DNA from: Rhizobiaceae bacterium
Lineage (GTDB): Bacteria > Pseudomonadota > Alphaproteobacteria > Rhizobiales > Rhizobiaceae
Length of the DNA: 64,000 nucleotides
NCBI GenBank assembly: GCA_019635795.1
Contig: JAHBYV010000005.1
Coordinates: 1 to 64,000, forward strand
Direction of reading: 5' to 3'
Numbering within the stretch: the stretch's first letter is position 1; every line of letters starts with the position of its first letter. Under the pieces are notes generated by a model that ran no database searches, was not told the DNA's origin, and was given only the letters and a program-made list of their open reading frames with translations. Position numbers and translations under genes: made by a program. Shown piece by piece: positions 7,910 to 15,892 of this stretch.

Positions 7910-9060
7910 CTGCCCAGAATGGCAACGCCGTAGTCAGGCATTGAGAGCCCACCAACCAGACCAATCCTTGCGTTCTTGACCTGATTGGCGCCGGCCTCGC
8001 CGCGGAGCTGCCTCACGGCTTCGACTACGTGTTCAACACCAAGGCGATAGCTGTAGGACAGCAGACCGCCATGAGTGTTGACCGGAAATCCACCATCTAC
8101 GGTTGTGCCTTTGCTGCGCAGAAAGTCGGCGGCTTCGCCCTTTTTGCAGAAGCCGATGTCTTCTATCTGCATCAGACAGGATATTGTGAAACAGTCATAG
8201 ATCTCGGCGAAATCAACGTCATCAAGACTTATGCCTGACCGCTCGCAGGCTTGTCGGCCAGCCTCCGCGGCTCCGGGTATGTGCATCAGATCGGGCTTTT
8301 GCGTGAATATATCGTCGCCAGTCATGGTCTCCATTGCAAAGCCAACGCCCAGAACATTCACAGGCGGCTTGCGCAGGTCTTTCGCCCTTTCTGCGGAGGT
8401 CATGACGAACGCCCCGGCACCATCGCTGATAAGGCAGCAGTCGGGAACGCGCAGAGGGTCAGAAATCACGCGGCTGTTCATGTAATCTTCGAGCGTAAGC
8501 TCTGAACGCGCCTGGCTACGGCCGGTCAACAGCGCGTTCTTGCGCTGATTGACTGCGATCATTGCCAGGTCTTCTTCCTTGAGACCGTATTCGTGCATGT
8601 ATCGACGGGCCCAAAGCGCAAAATAGGAAGGCTGGCCACTGAATCCAAAAGGCTTCTCATAAGCGGTTTTCGCGGGATAAAGATCGTGGAAGCCATATGG
8701 ACCGGCAGGTATGGAACCCCAGTCAACGCCGAAATAGCAGAGCACGTTCTTTGCTCGACCCGCCCGGATTGCCATTTCTGCAAGCATTGGCGCGCACACG
8801 ATACCAGCACCGCCATAGGACAGGGCAGCGTCAAACGTTCGGTCGATGCCCAATTGCGCGGCCACATACTCATGAGGCACCGAGTTTGGCATGATCACGG
8901 AGTCGGTAACGATCCCGTCAATATCTGATGGAGAAAGGCCCGCATCGGCTATGGCCTCAATGCTGGCGTCGATCACAAGCTGTCGCAGGTTTTTGTCGGA
9001 GCGCCTCACAGGGGGCGTTTCACCAATGCCAACAATGCAAACCGGATCGTGATGCGACAT
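7906..9060 (-). CDS. Thiolase-like protein (SCP2/lipid-transfer family), possible acyl-CoA aldolase
   Basis: A 384-residue thiolase-fold protein of the SCP-x/acetyl-CoA acetyltransferase-like group. The N-terminal half lacks the usual nucleophilic-cysteine context: the equivalent region reads SYGGAG (81-86), with a displaced Cys89. The C-terminal half keeps the YDCFT (Y288) and NTHGG (H330) motifs followed by LLSYSY. Thiolase-like proteins without the first cysteine include Ltp2-type retro-aldolases, whose proposed catalytic tyrosines fall in comparable C-terminal segments. So a carbon-carbon cleavage of a 3-hydroxyacyl-CoA is at least as likely as thiolysis. The start at 9060 has GAAGGAG upstream. 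It sits downstream of dctP and overlaps its DUF35 partner by four bases. Confidence 0.85.
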   Translation of the reverse strand: MSHHDPVCIVGIGETPPVRRSDKNLRQLVIDASIEAIADAGLSPSDIDGIVTDSVIMPNSVPHEYVAAQLGIDRTFDAALSYGGAGIVCAPMLAEMAIRAGRAKNVLCYFGVDWGSIPAGPYGFHDLYPAKTAYEKPFGFSGQPSYFALWARRYMHEYGLKEEDLAMIAVNQRKNALLTGRSQARSELTLEDYMNSRVISDPLRVPDCCLISDGAGAFVMTSAERAKDLRKPPVNVLGVGFAMETMTGDDIFTQKPDLMHIPGAAEAGRQACERSGISLDDVDFAEIYDCFTISCLMQIEDIGFCKKGEAADFLRSKGTTVDGGFPVNTHGGLLSYSYRLGVEHVVEAVRQLRGEAGANQVKNARIGLVGGLSMPDYGVAILGR

Positions 9061-9094
9061 GATGGTGGGCTCCTTCGCCAGGCAGGTTAGGGGG

Positions 9095-9126
9095 CCGTCC
9101 CGCTCGGTATAAACAGAGCGGGACGG
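9095..9126 (-). repeat. strong intercistronic hairpin between dctP and the thiolase gene
   Basis: A perfect inverted repeat with 11-bp G/C-rich arms (CCGTCCCGCTC and its complement) around a 10-nt loop lies 10 bases past the dctP stop. No U-run follows, so it is more likely an mRNA-stabilising or polarity element than a full terminator. Such hairpins behind solute-binding-protein genes often raise the binding protein above its co-transcribed partners. Confidence 0.75.
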
Positions 9127-9135
9127 GTAGTCCGG

Positions 9136-10227
9136 TTACTTGGTTTCCGGGAACTTCTGCTCGTAGATCGAGTTTGGTTCGTACTTGGCAAGTATCTCGC
9201 GGAACTTCGTCATGAATGCAGGAAGGTCAACCTTCGTGAGTTCCTGTCTGCGCTTGTACCAATCGGTTTCGAGCGCGTCGAAGTCAAAGTTCTTCTTCCA
9301 TTCGTCGATTTCTTCAGGCTTGAAGCGATAGAACGAAATGCCCTGCTTCGTAGCTGCGTCAACGGTCAGCTGCTCGCCGTCCATCACCATCTGGATCGAC
9401 TTCTTCGGGAATTCACGCCGCATCTCGGCAAGCACTTTCTTCACGTCGTCGGAAAGGCCCTTGTAAACGTCGCTGTTCATGACCAACCCGCAGGCATAGT
9501 AAGTTCCGATGCCCGGATCGACGATGGTCTTGGTAACAGGGAGCCAGTTTTCCGGATAAGGCATCCAGAGCGGAATAGAGATGTATCCGTCAATGACACC
9601 CGTCTGCATGCTGGTGAAAATTTCTGCTGCGGACAGCGGCACTGGCGTCGCACCACCGCCGCGCTGGACGATATTGCCCATGTCGCCAAGCGCGCGCAGC
9701 TTCATTCCCTTGATGTCAGCGGCGGACTTGATTTCGCGGTTGCCGCCAATGATTGTCGGCGAAGGCGCGTCGAATGCCAGCAACTCAACGTTCAGAGCAC
9801 GAAACTCGTTCTGGAAGTCCTCGTTGTTTTCAAACAGCTCAGTGGCGGCTTGAGCCCACGCATCACCCTTGGTGGTGAGATATGGCAGTTCCAATGTTGA
9901 TGTCAGCGGGAGCAGGGCTGGTGAATAGCCTGCGCAGAAATAGCCCAGATCAGCAACGCCGCGCCCGACGCTGCGCAACATATCAACAGCGCGGATAAGT
10001 GCTTCGCTGTTGTACTTGTCGGTGATTTTGATTGCCCCGCCAGTTCTTTCGGCAAGCTCGGCAAGAAACACGTCATACTGACGGCTGTTGACTGAACCAG
10101 CGCTTACGTGAGTGGCGAAAACCATTTTCGTTTCGGCTGAAGCAGTATGCGAGGCAAACATGCTGAAGCCGAAAGCGGCTGCAGCTATCCCGGTGCCCAA
10201 TCGGGAAATCATGGATCTCAAGTTCAT
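9136..10227 (-). CDS. dctP: TRAP transporter solute-binding protein (DctP family)
   Basis: A 363-residue periplasmic binding protein. The N-terminal signal peptide ends in ASHTASA, with predicted cleavage near residue 31, and is followed by the DctP-type start ETKMVFATHVS. The family features are present: a beta-alpha binding lobe, GGNREIKSAADIKGMKLRA (the conserved substrate-carboxylate-clamping arginine region), SLPL-like internal segments and FTSMQTGVIDG. The reading frame is open further upstream but has no protein-like sequence there. The start is set by GGAGGAA directly before the ATGs at 10230 and 10227. It delivers the substrate, most often a carboxylate in this family, to the DctM/DctQ pair encoded just upstream. 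It resembles binding proteins for aromatic or aliphatic acids, but the ligand is not identifiable. Confidence 0.92.
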   Translation of the reverse strand: MNLRSMISRLGTGIAAAAFGFSMFASHTASAETKMVFATHVSAGSVNSRQYDVFLAELAERTGGAIKITDKYNSEALIRAVDMLRSVGRGVADLGYFCAGYSPALLPLTSTLELPYLTTKGDAWAQAATELFENNEDFQNEFRALNVELLAFDAPSPTIIGGNREIKSAADIKGMKLRALGDMGNIVQRGGGATPVPLSAAEIFTSMQTGVIDGYISIPLWMPYPENWLPVTKTIVDPGIGTYYACGLVMNSDVYKGLSDDVKKVLAEMRREFPKKSIQMVMDGEQLTVDAATKQGISFYRFKPEEIDEWKKNFDFDALETDWYKRRQELTKVDLPAFMTKFREILAKYEPNSIYEQKFPETK

Positions 10228-10256
10228 CATTTCCTCCATTTGATGTCGAATCCGTA

Positions 10257-11561
10257 TTAATTTGCTAGCTGAGGTATAAAGAGCGAGATTGATGGGAACA
10301 TAACAAGTACCAAAAGTATCAGGAGCTCCATGACAACAAATATGGATACGCCTTTGAATACTTTCTCGACAGGAATGTCTTTGTTTATTCCGCGAATAAC
10401 AAAAACATTCAGCCCAAGTGGCGGAGTAATGTTTGATATTTCGCATATCTTCACGATGATTACACCGAACCAGATTGGGTCGAAGCCAAGCGCCATCACC
10501 GCTGGGAAGACAATCGGCAGCGTAATGAGGCACATCGAGATTGGCTCAAGGAACATCCCAAGCGGGATGTATGCCAGCAGGATCAGGAACAGGATCGCAT
10601 AGGGGCTCAGTTCCAGACCCGTCAGGAATCTGGCAAAGTCGGTCGCCAATCCTGCAAGTGCGACGTACTGGCTGAAAAGCCCCGCGCCGATCAGAATCAG
10701 GAAGATCATGGCGCATGTGCCTGCCGCTTCCCGGCTTCCCGAAAGAATGGTGCGCAGATTGGCCTTCCTATAATAGAACATCAGCAAGAGCGCCACTATC
10801 GCGCCGACCGCAGCAGATTCTGTTGCGGTGAATATGCCTGTGTAAATACCGCCAATGATGACAGTGAACAGCACCCAGATTGCCCATGAATCGCGCAGCG
10901 AGGAAAACCGCTCGGACCATGAAAAGCGCTCTGCCGAAGTTGGCATGAGGTGCGGCTTCCACCAGGCAAGCAGGTAAAGCCCGATGGCGAACACGATTGC
11001 GGTTAGAATTCCGGGCAGGATGCCTGCGAGGAACAGCAACGCGATGTTGGTTTGGGTAACGATGCCGTAGACGATCATCATGATGCTTGGCGGGATCATG
11101 ATGCCGAGCAAACCAGCGGATGCGATGGTTCCGGCGCTGATAGCGTCGTCGTAGCGGAAGCGCTTCATTTCCGCCATGGCGATTTTGCCAAGTGTGGCCG
11201 AGGTAGCAACGCTCGAACCGGAGGTGGCGGCGAATGCAGCGCAGGCAAACACGGTTGCAACCGCAAGCCCGCCCTTCAAATGCCCCACCCATCGATAGGC
11301 CATTCGGTAGGCATATTCACTGATGCCGGCAGCCGAGGCCAGATAGCCCATGAGAATGAAGAGCGGGATCACCGCCAGGCTAAGATCAGACGATTTCGCG
11401 TATGGCATTGTCGTCAATGCGGTCAGCGCCACCGCCTCACCGCGCAGGATAAAAATGCCGACGAGCGATGACATGATGAGCACGAATGCTACGGGCATCC
11501 CGATTACCAGCCCCAAGGCAAAGCACCCGGCGACAGCCAGAAGGGAGAAATCCATTATCAA
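10257..11561 (-). CDS. dctM: TRAP transporter large permease subunit (DctM family)
   Basis: A 434-residue inner-membrane protein with about 12 hydrophobic segments, the usual size for DctM. Typical stretches include the early GLVIGMPVAFVL, GSSVATSATLGKIAMAEM, the IPPSIMMIVYG loop and NITPPLGLNVFVI near the end. It would form the sodium-coupled translocation path for the substrate brought by DctP. The gene overlaps dctQ by four bases (ATGA) and precedes dctP by 29 bases, so the three are one unit. The ATG at 11555 is an equally possible start. Confidence 0.95.
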   Translation of the reverse strand: MIMDFSLLAVAGCFALGLVIGMPVAFVLIMSSLVGIFILRGEAVALTALTTMPYAKSSDLSLAVIPLFILMGYLASAAGISEYAYRMAYRWVGHLKGGLAVATVFACAAFAATSGSSVATSATLGKIAMAEMKRFRYDDAISAGTIASAGLLGIMIPPSIMMIVYGIVTQTNIALLFLAGILPGILTAIVFAIGLYLLAWWKPHLMPTSAERFSWSERFSSLRDSWAIWVLFTVIIGGIYTGIFTATESAAVGAIVALLLMFYYRKANLRTILSGSREAAGTCAMIFLILIGAGLFSQYVALAGLATDFARFLTGLELSPYAILFLILLAYIPLGMFLEPISMCLITLPIVFPAVMALGFDPIWFGVIIVKICEISNITPPLGLNVFVIRGINKDIPVEKVFKGVSIFVVMELLILLVLVMFPSISLFIPQLAN

Positions 11562-12052
11562 TTATCCTCGTTTTCGATGACGGGGCGGCCTTGGAGCAGC
11601 GAAACCAACTGAATAATCAGTTCAATGCTGAGCAGGACAAAGCCGATGCCGATCACCAATTTGGCCGGCCAGAGCGCAAAGTGTGTCGTGCCGAATTTGA
11701 ATTCCCCGAGCAGATAGCTGTCATAGGCTTCGACAAGCGTTCCGTAGCTGAGGATCACGGTGATGAGCAGGCAAACCAGCAGCGAAGCAGCGTGGCAGGC
11801 TTTGCGCATCCCGTCCGACATCATGGTTACAACCAGCTCGATGGCGACGTGGTTCTCCCTGCTTTGTGTGTAAGCCAGAGTGAGAAAGACCACCAAAACC
11901 AACAAAATCTCGGCCAGTTCGGCACTGCCTTCGACGGTGTAGCCCATCGATCTCATAATGATTGAGCCGACCACAATAAATGCCAGCAACAGAAGGGCCA
12001 GGGCTCCGATATTGCCCGACGCCTTGATAAGTGAGCGAAGAATGGAGCGCAT
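11558..12052 (-). CDS. dctQ: TRAP transporter small permease subunit (DctQ family)
   Basis: A 164-residue protein with four predicted membrane helices, the size and layout of DctQ. It includes the TQSRENHVAIELV segment that matches the conserved small-subunit motif. The frame stays open upstream to 12241, but the ATG at 12052 is preceded by GGAGG at good spacing and starts the recognisable protein. It is the first gene of dctQ-dctM-dctP-thiolase-DUF35, about 245 bases after a predicted TetR-controlled promoter. It would pair with DctM to form the transporter core. Confidence 0.92.
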   Translation of the reverse strand: MRSILRSLIKASGNIGALALLLLAFIVVGSIIMRSMGYTVEGSAELAEILLVLVVFLTLAYTQSRENHVAIELVVTMMSDGMRKACHAASLLVCLLITVILSYGTLVEAYDSYLLGEFKFGTTHFALWPAKLVIGIGFVLLSIELIIQLVSLLQGRPVIENEDN

Positions 12053-12292
12053 TGCGTTCTTACCTCCCGAGCAAATTCGGCGGGCGCACCGGAATTGAAT
12101 ACACAATGGCTGCTGATTTCCGCGGGTTTGACATCCCACCAAAGCGCTGCCTGCCACTGGGCACGATATTGCAGTCCGATACCAGTTTTCGCGGCGCGCA
12201 CGAAACCGGTCCCGCCAGAGTGTGGCGGGCACTAAGGTCAAGCCTCAAGTTTGTTCCTCCCGGAAAGGGATCGCGCTGACAGCGTGGCCCCG

Positions 12293-12331
12293 AATATGAA
12301 TGAATATTCATTCTTTTTTTGGGGCTGTCAA
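12293..12331 (-). promoter_or_regulatory. promoter and third TetR-type operator before dctQ
   Basis: On the minus strand a consensus -35 TTGACA (12331-12326) is followed after 17 bases by the -10-like AATATT (12308-12303). The palindrome GAATGAATATTCATTC (12298-12313) covers the -10. Aligned with the other two sites, the left arm matches ATTATGAATGA at 10 of 11 bases and the right arm at 8 of 11. This links the TRAP-thiolase operon to the same regulator, with a leader of about 245 bases before dctQ. Confidence 0.72.
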
Positions 12332-12599
12332 TATGGTGCCACCCGCACAATCGAACCAGATTGCGAGATGTGAATTTCAGCGTGTTTGACGGGTAATTAC
12401 ATTATTGAAATTATTGAAGAAAAGCCAGACCACAATAATCTGCAAGAAAGCTGCGTAGCTATATTCCGGCAATTCAATGAGTGCCTGAGTTATCCGGTAC
12501 AGAAAAAATCGACAGCATGCGAAAAGTGTCTCAAGCCTATTCTTTCGGAAGGCCCCCCCGACCCCGTCAAAAACGGGGCCAGCGGGACTTTCCAGCACC
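12332..12599. other. intergenic region without a supported gene
   Basis: A 268-base stretch between the dctQ promoter and the ferritin-like gene. It is A/T-rich around 12390-12430. The open frames in it have no protein-like sequence. A short G/C hairpin (CCCCGT / ACGGGG, 12563-12579) follows the ferritin-like gene in its reading direction but has no U-run, so termination there is only a possibility. Confidence 0.6.
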
Positions 12600-13097
12600 T
12601 CAGGCAGCCTTTGCAGCCTCCTGGTTGGCACCATTCTCGGCCAGATCACTGAGAAGCACGTCCGTTGTCTCTTCTTCTTTCAGGGTCTGTTCCAATAGGG
12701 CCGCAGCGTCTTTCAGCCCAAGTTGAATTGCCCATTGCCGCAAAGTGCCATAGCGAGCAATTTCATAGTGTTCTACAGCCTGCGCCGAAGCGATCAATCC
12801 GGCATCCAGTGCAGGGGCATCCTTGAAGGAGGATATTATTTCTTCGCCCTCTTCAATGATTCCGTCGATCGCAGGACATGTTTTCCCTCGCGCAGCCTTA
12901 CCCATAATCTCGAATACTTGCTGCAGTCTTTCGACGTGGGTTTCGGTCTGTTCGCGGTGCTTTTCAAATGCCTTACGCAGTTTGTCGGAATGCGCATTGC
13001 GCGCCATTTTCGGTAACGCTTTCAGGATTTGGCGCTCTGCGTAATAAATATCCTTCAGCGTATCGTGAAACAGGTCGTCAAGATGCTTATCAGGCAT
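12600..13097 (-). CDS. YciE/YciF-type (DUF892) ferritin-like protein
   Basis: A 165-residue all-helical protein starting with LDDLFHDTLKDIYYAERQILKALPKM, the family's first helix with its acidic and His ligands. Later come KHREQTETHVERL, EHYEIARYGTLRQWA and LKEEETTD, the other helices of the four-helix ferritin-like bundle. Family members are stress-induced and are thought to bind a di-metal centre or act as ferroxidases. AAGGAG sits about ten bases before the ATG. It is a single gene, and whether it belongs with the catabolic cluster is doubtful. Confidence 0.9.
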   Translation of the reverse strand: MPDKHLDDLFHDTLKDIYYAERQILKALPKMARNAHSDKLRKAFEKHREQTETHVERLQQVFEIMGKAARGKTCPAIDGIIEEGEEIISSFKDAPALDAGLIASAQAVEHYEIARYGTLRQWAIQLGLKDAAALLEQTLKEEETTDVLLSDLAENGANQEAAKAA

Positions 13098-13258
13098 CGT
13101 CAGGGTCTCCTTCCTGTTATGAGGCCGGCGCCTCTGCGCACCAGTCTTCGCTTTGGTTTAACAAGCGCCTTTCAAAATGGTTCCCATCTGAAATGGGCCA
13201 AGGGATCCGGTGCGGGCGCACGCGCCTGCAGCCCAGCCCAGCAAAGAGAGGCGTGAGG

Positions 13259-15892
13259 TCAGGGTGTCCAATCCGTCATTGCAAGGACGTTGCCACCAAG
13301 CTTTTGAAAGGCGCGCTGACGGCACGAAAATACAATGATCTGCTGATCGCGGGACTGCCGGTGCAGAGCATCAAACATCTTCTCGATTCGGTCATCATCT
13401 GAATAAACAAGCGCATCGTCCAGAATAACCGGTGCCGGCCTGCCATCGCGCGCAAGAAGTCTGGCGAAAGCGAGCCGGGTCAGGATTGAAACCTGTTCGC
13501 GCATACCGCCGCTCAACCGTTCGACTTCTTCTTCCTGCCCGTTGCGCTTCACGCTTTGCGGCAGGAGCGATTTCTCATCGAACGTGACGGTGATGTCGTC
13601 GAACAAAAGGCCAAGCAATGGCCGCAACTCGTTCATCACCGGCTGAAGATAGAGTTCGCGCGCATTGGAACGGGCAGCCTGCAAAGCGCTGCACAGCCTT
13701 TGAAGAACAGCGGATTCTGTTTCAAAGTTTTCCGCTCGCTTTCTGGCTGTGGAAAGGGCCTCAACCGTTTCGCGCCATTTCTCCTCAACTGCCTCATCAG
13801 AACGGGTTCGTATTTCGGCAATCAACTCTGCAATGGTGACGCGCAGCTTGCTTGCCTCCTTGTCGGCGGCGTCATGCGCAGACCGCAACCTGTCAAGCGT
13901 TGCCTTCGCGGAATCCAGATCGACAGTTGTGGATCGTAGCTGCCTCACATTCTCTGCTCGAAGGGCAAGATCATTTTCAAGGCTGGATAGTTTGTCCGCC
14001 AGCATTTGCATTTTGATCGCACGCTGATCTTCTGGCCCCAGGATGCTTTCGAGTTGTGCGCTCTTTGCGTTCAGCGCTGCAAGTGTGGTTTGCGCCTCAA
14101 AATATTTGTCCGAAGTTGCCTCCCGCATTGGCTCAAGCTCAACAAGACGCAGGCGAGCATGTCGTCTCCTCGCCTCAGCCTCAGCCAGTTCAGCGCGCAA
14201 TTGATCGGGGTTTCCTTTCAATTCCAGATCGGCAGGCGATTCGAAATTGCTCGATGCGATTTCTGCGCGAAGCGTCTCCAACCCTTCGGGAGCTAACAGC
14301 GCGAACTCGGCGCGCATCTGTAACAATTCGGCTTCTGTCTCCTTCGTTTCCGACTGCCTCTTGCGGGCTGCGGCAAGATCAGAAATGCCCATGGACACAA
14401 GCAACTCTTGCCGTTTGGATTTTGCGGCGGCCAAACGGTCATCGGCAGGGGCAACGCGGTTAGAGCGCAATGTGATCGTTCCGATGCCGGGCACGGCTAG
14501 TTCTGCCCGATCGTCGTAGCCGCGCTCCTCACCTGCATTCAGCTCTACCCCATCCATGACAACCAGAGACGGCGTTGATGGGCTATAGCTGACCGAAACG
14601 GAAGGGCGTGCGGCTTCCTGAAGCGCTTTCAATTTTACAATTTTTACAATTTCAATTTCGATGGCTTGCAGATCGTCGACAGCTTTCGGCGAAATTCTGA
14701 GGCTTGCGAGACGCGCCTGTGCTTCTTCGATCCTTCGGCGAGCCGCTTCAGCTTTCTCCAGTTGCGCCTTAAGTTTTGCCAATCGCTCGGCAGCCTCTCT
14801 GGCATGTATTGCGGCGGTCAGGCGGTCGAGCAGTTCTCGAGCAGCTTGCGCGGCAATCTCTGCAGCTTCATTCTCCGCTTTTGCTTGGTGAATGGTCGCC
14901 AACGCGTTGTCACGAGCGGAAAGTGCATCAGCGCGGCGGCGTTCGGCTTCAACAATTTGGGACCGAAATTCTATTGAGCTTTCGAGCGCTTCACGAAAAC
15001 TGCTCAGTTCCCTGCTTGCGGTGGCTTGGCGCTCCTGTGCCAGCCGCAACTCGGCTTCTGCTGCCTTGACCGCCTCGCTTTGTGCTTTTGCTGCATCGAA
15101 CGCCGCTTGCGCCGCCTCAATGTCTTTTAGTCGTTTGGCCCGGTCTTCAGCCTTATCGAGGTCAGACAAGAGCCGAGTCGCGGAAGCTCGCTTGTCCAGA
15201 GCATCGCGCAAAGCTCGAACCTCCGCTTCAAGCCTCTCTGCTTCAGCAGTCAGCCTGTCTCTGGTCTCGATAGCGGCAGCGTATCTACCTCCAGCTTTAG
15301 GTCGCCCGGTTGGCGTTAGTAGCTCGGCGAGCGCCTTTTCGGCGATGCTCTGTATCTCGGTCATTCGCCGACCGCCGGTGATAGCCTCAACTTCGCCCTG
15401 AACAGACTCGAGCAAGCTTGCGCGCACCTGCTTTTCGCTTTCCTCCTCAGATTTTCCGCGCTTCTCGATCCCGGTAATGCCTTGCCTTACCCATAGCAGT
15501 CCGGAGGGCCCGGATGTGCCGCCGCCAATCAGGCCGGAGATGAAGTTTTCAGCTTCATCGGCCTGCGCCACCAACCGTCCGGTTGCTATGTCGGCGATGC
15601 GCGCAAACCGACCACCGTAGTATTGCTTAGTTATGCGGAACCGCCCTGAGGCTGTCGAAACATCAGCTTCGACGAGGGGATTGCCAGCACTATACGGCCG
15701 CAAATTGCGTACCTCGCTTGATGTGCTGGAATGTGGATAGAAAAACAGCGCGTGCAATGCTTCAAAGCTGGTTGATTTTCCGAACTCATTAGGCGCGCTC
15801 AGCACGTTTACGCCCTCACCGATGTCCTCAATGGCTACACCGCGACCGGCAAAGCGCTTTACGTTGAAAAGGCGAAGGGCCTCAATTTTCAC
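13259..15892 (-). CDS. AAA-type SMC-like ATPase, YhaN/SbcC family
   Basis: An 877-residue ATPase with the split nucleotide-binding domain of the SbcC/Rad50 group. Walker A is at 32-41 (SAPNEFGKST), followed by a very long Ala/Glu/Arg-rich coiled coil from about 190 to 740. The ABC signature LSGGMREQ is at 793-800 and Walker B (PVILDDA) near 821-827. The coiled coil shows no CxxC zinc hook, which fits YhaN rather than SbcC/Rad50. The start ATG overlaps the stop of the phosphoesterase gene by four bases. Such pairs form nuclease complexes acting on DNA ends or hairpins; the role of YhaO/YhaN is less well known than that of SbcCD. Confidence 0.88.
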   Translation of the reverse strand: MKIEALRLFNVKRFAGRGVAIEDIGEGVNVLSAPNEFGKSTSFEALHALFFYPHSSTSSEVRNLRPYSAGNPLVEADVSTASGRFRITKQYYGGRFARIADIATGRLVAQADEAENFISGLIGGGTSGPSGLLWVRQGITGIEKRGKSEEESEKQVRASLLESVQGEVEAITGGRRMTEIQSIAEKALAELLTPTGRPKAGGRYAAAIETRDRLTAEAERLEAEVRALRDALDKRASATRLLSDLDKAEDRAKRLKDIEAAQAAFDAAKAQSEAVKAAEAELRLAQERQATASRELSSFREALESSIEFRSQIVEAERRRADALSARDNALATIHQAKAENEAAEIAAQAARELLDRLTAAIHAREAAERLAKLKAQLEKAEAARRRIEEAQARLASLRISPKAVDDLQAIEIEIVKIVKLKALQEAARPSVSVSYSPSTPSLVVMDGVELNAGEERGYDDRAELAVPGIGTITLRSNRVAPADDRLAAAKSKRQELLVSMGISDLAAARKRQSETKETEAELLQMRAEFALLAPEGLETLRAEIASSNFESPADLELKGNPDQLRAELAEAEARRRHARLRLVELEPMREATSDKYFEAQTTLAALNAKSAQLESILGPEDQRAIKMQMLADKLSSLENDLALRAENVRQLRSTTVDLDSAKATLDRLRSAHDAADKEASKLRVTIAELIAEIRTRSDEAVEEKWRETVEALSTARKRAENFETESAVLQRLCSALQAARSNARELYLQPVMNELRPLLGLLFDDITVTFDEKSLLPQSVKRNGQEEEVERLSGGMREQVSILTRLAFARLLARDGRPAPVILDDALVYSDDDRIEKMFDALHRQSRDQQIIVFSCRQRAFQKLGGNVLAMTDWTP

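Noticed and set aside
9136-10533. N-terminal extension of dctP to 10533
   Set aside because: The extension overlaps dctM, has no protein-like sequence, and lies before a good ribosome site and signal peptide starting at 10227.
1-12350. The catabolic cluster as a recent genomic island
   Set aside because: No integrase, IS, tRNA end or attachment repeat was seen, and base use is like the neighbours by eye; the left edge is outside the window.
12377-12649. Open frames between dctQ and the ferritin-like gene
   Set aside because: They overlap the ferritin-like gene or have no ribosome site and odd composition.
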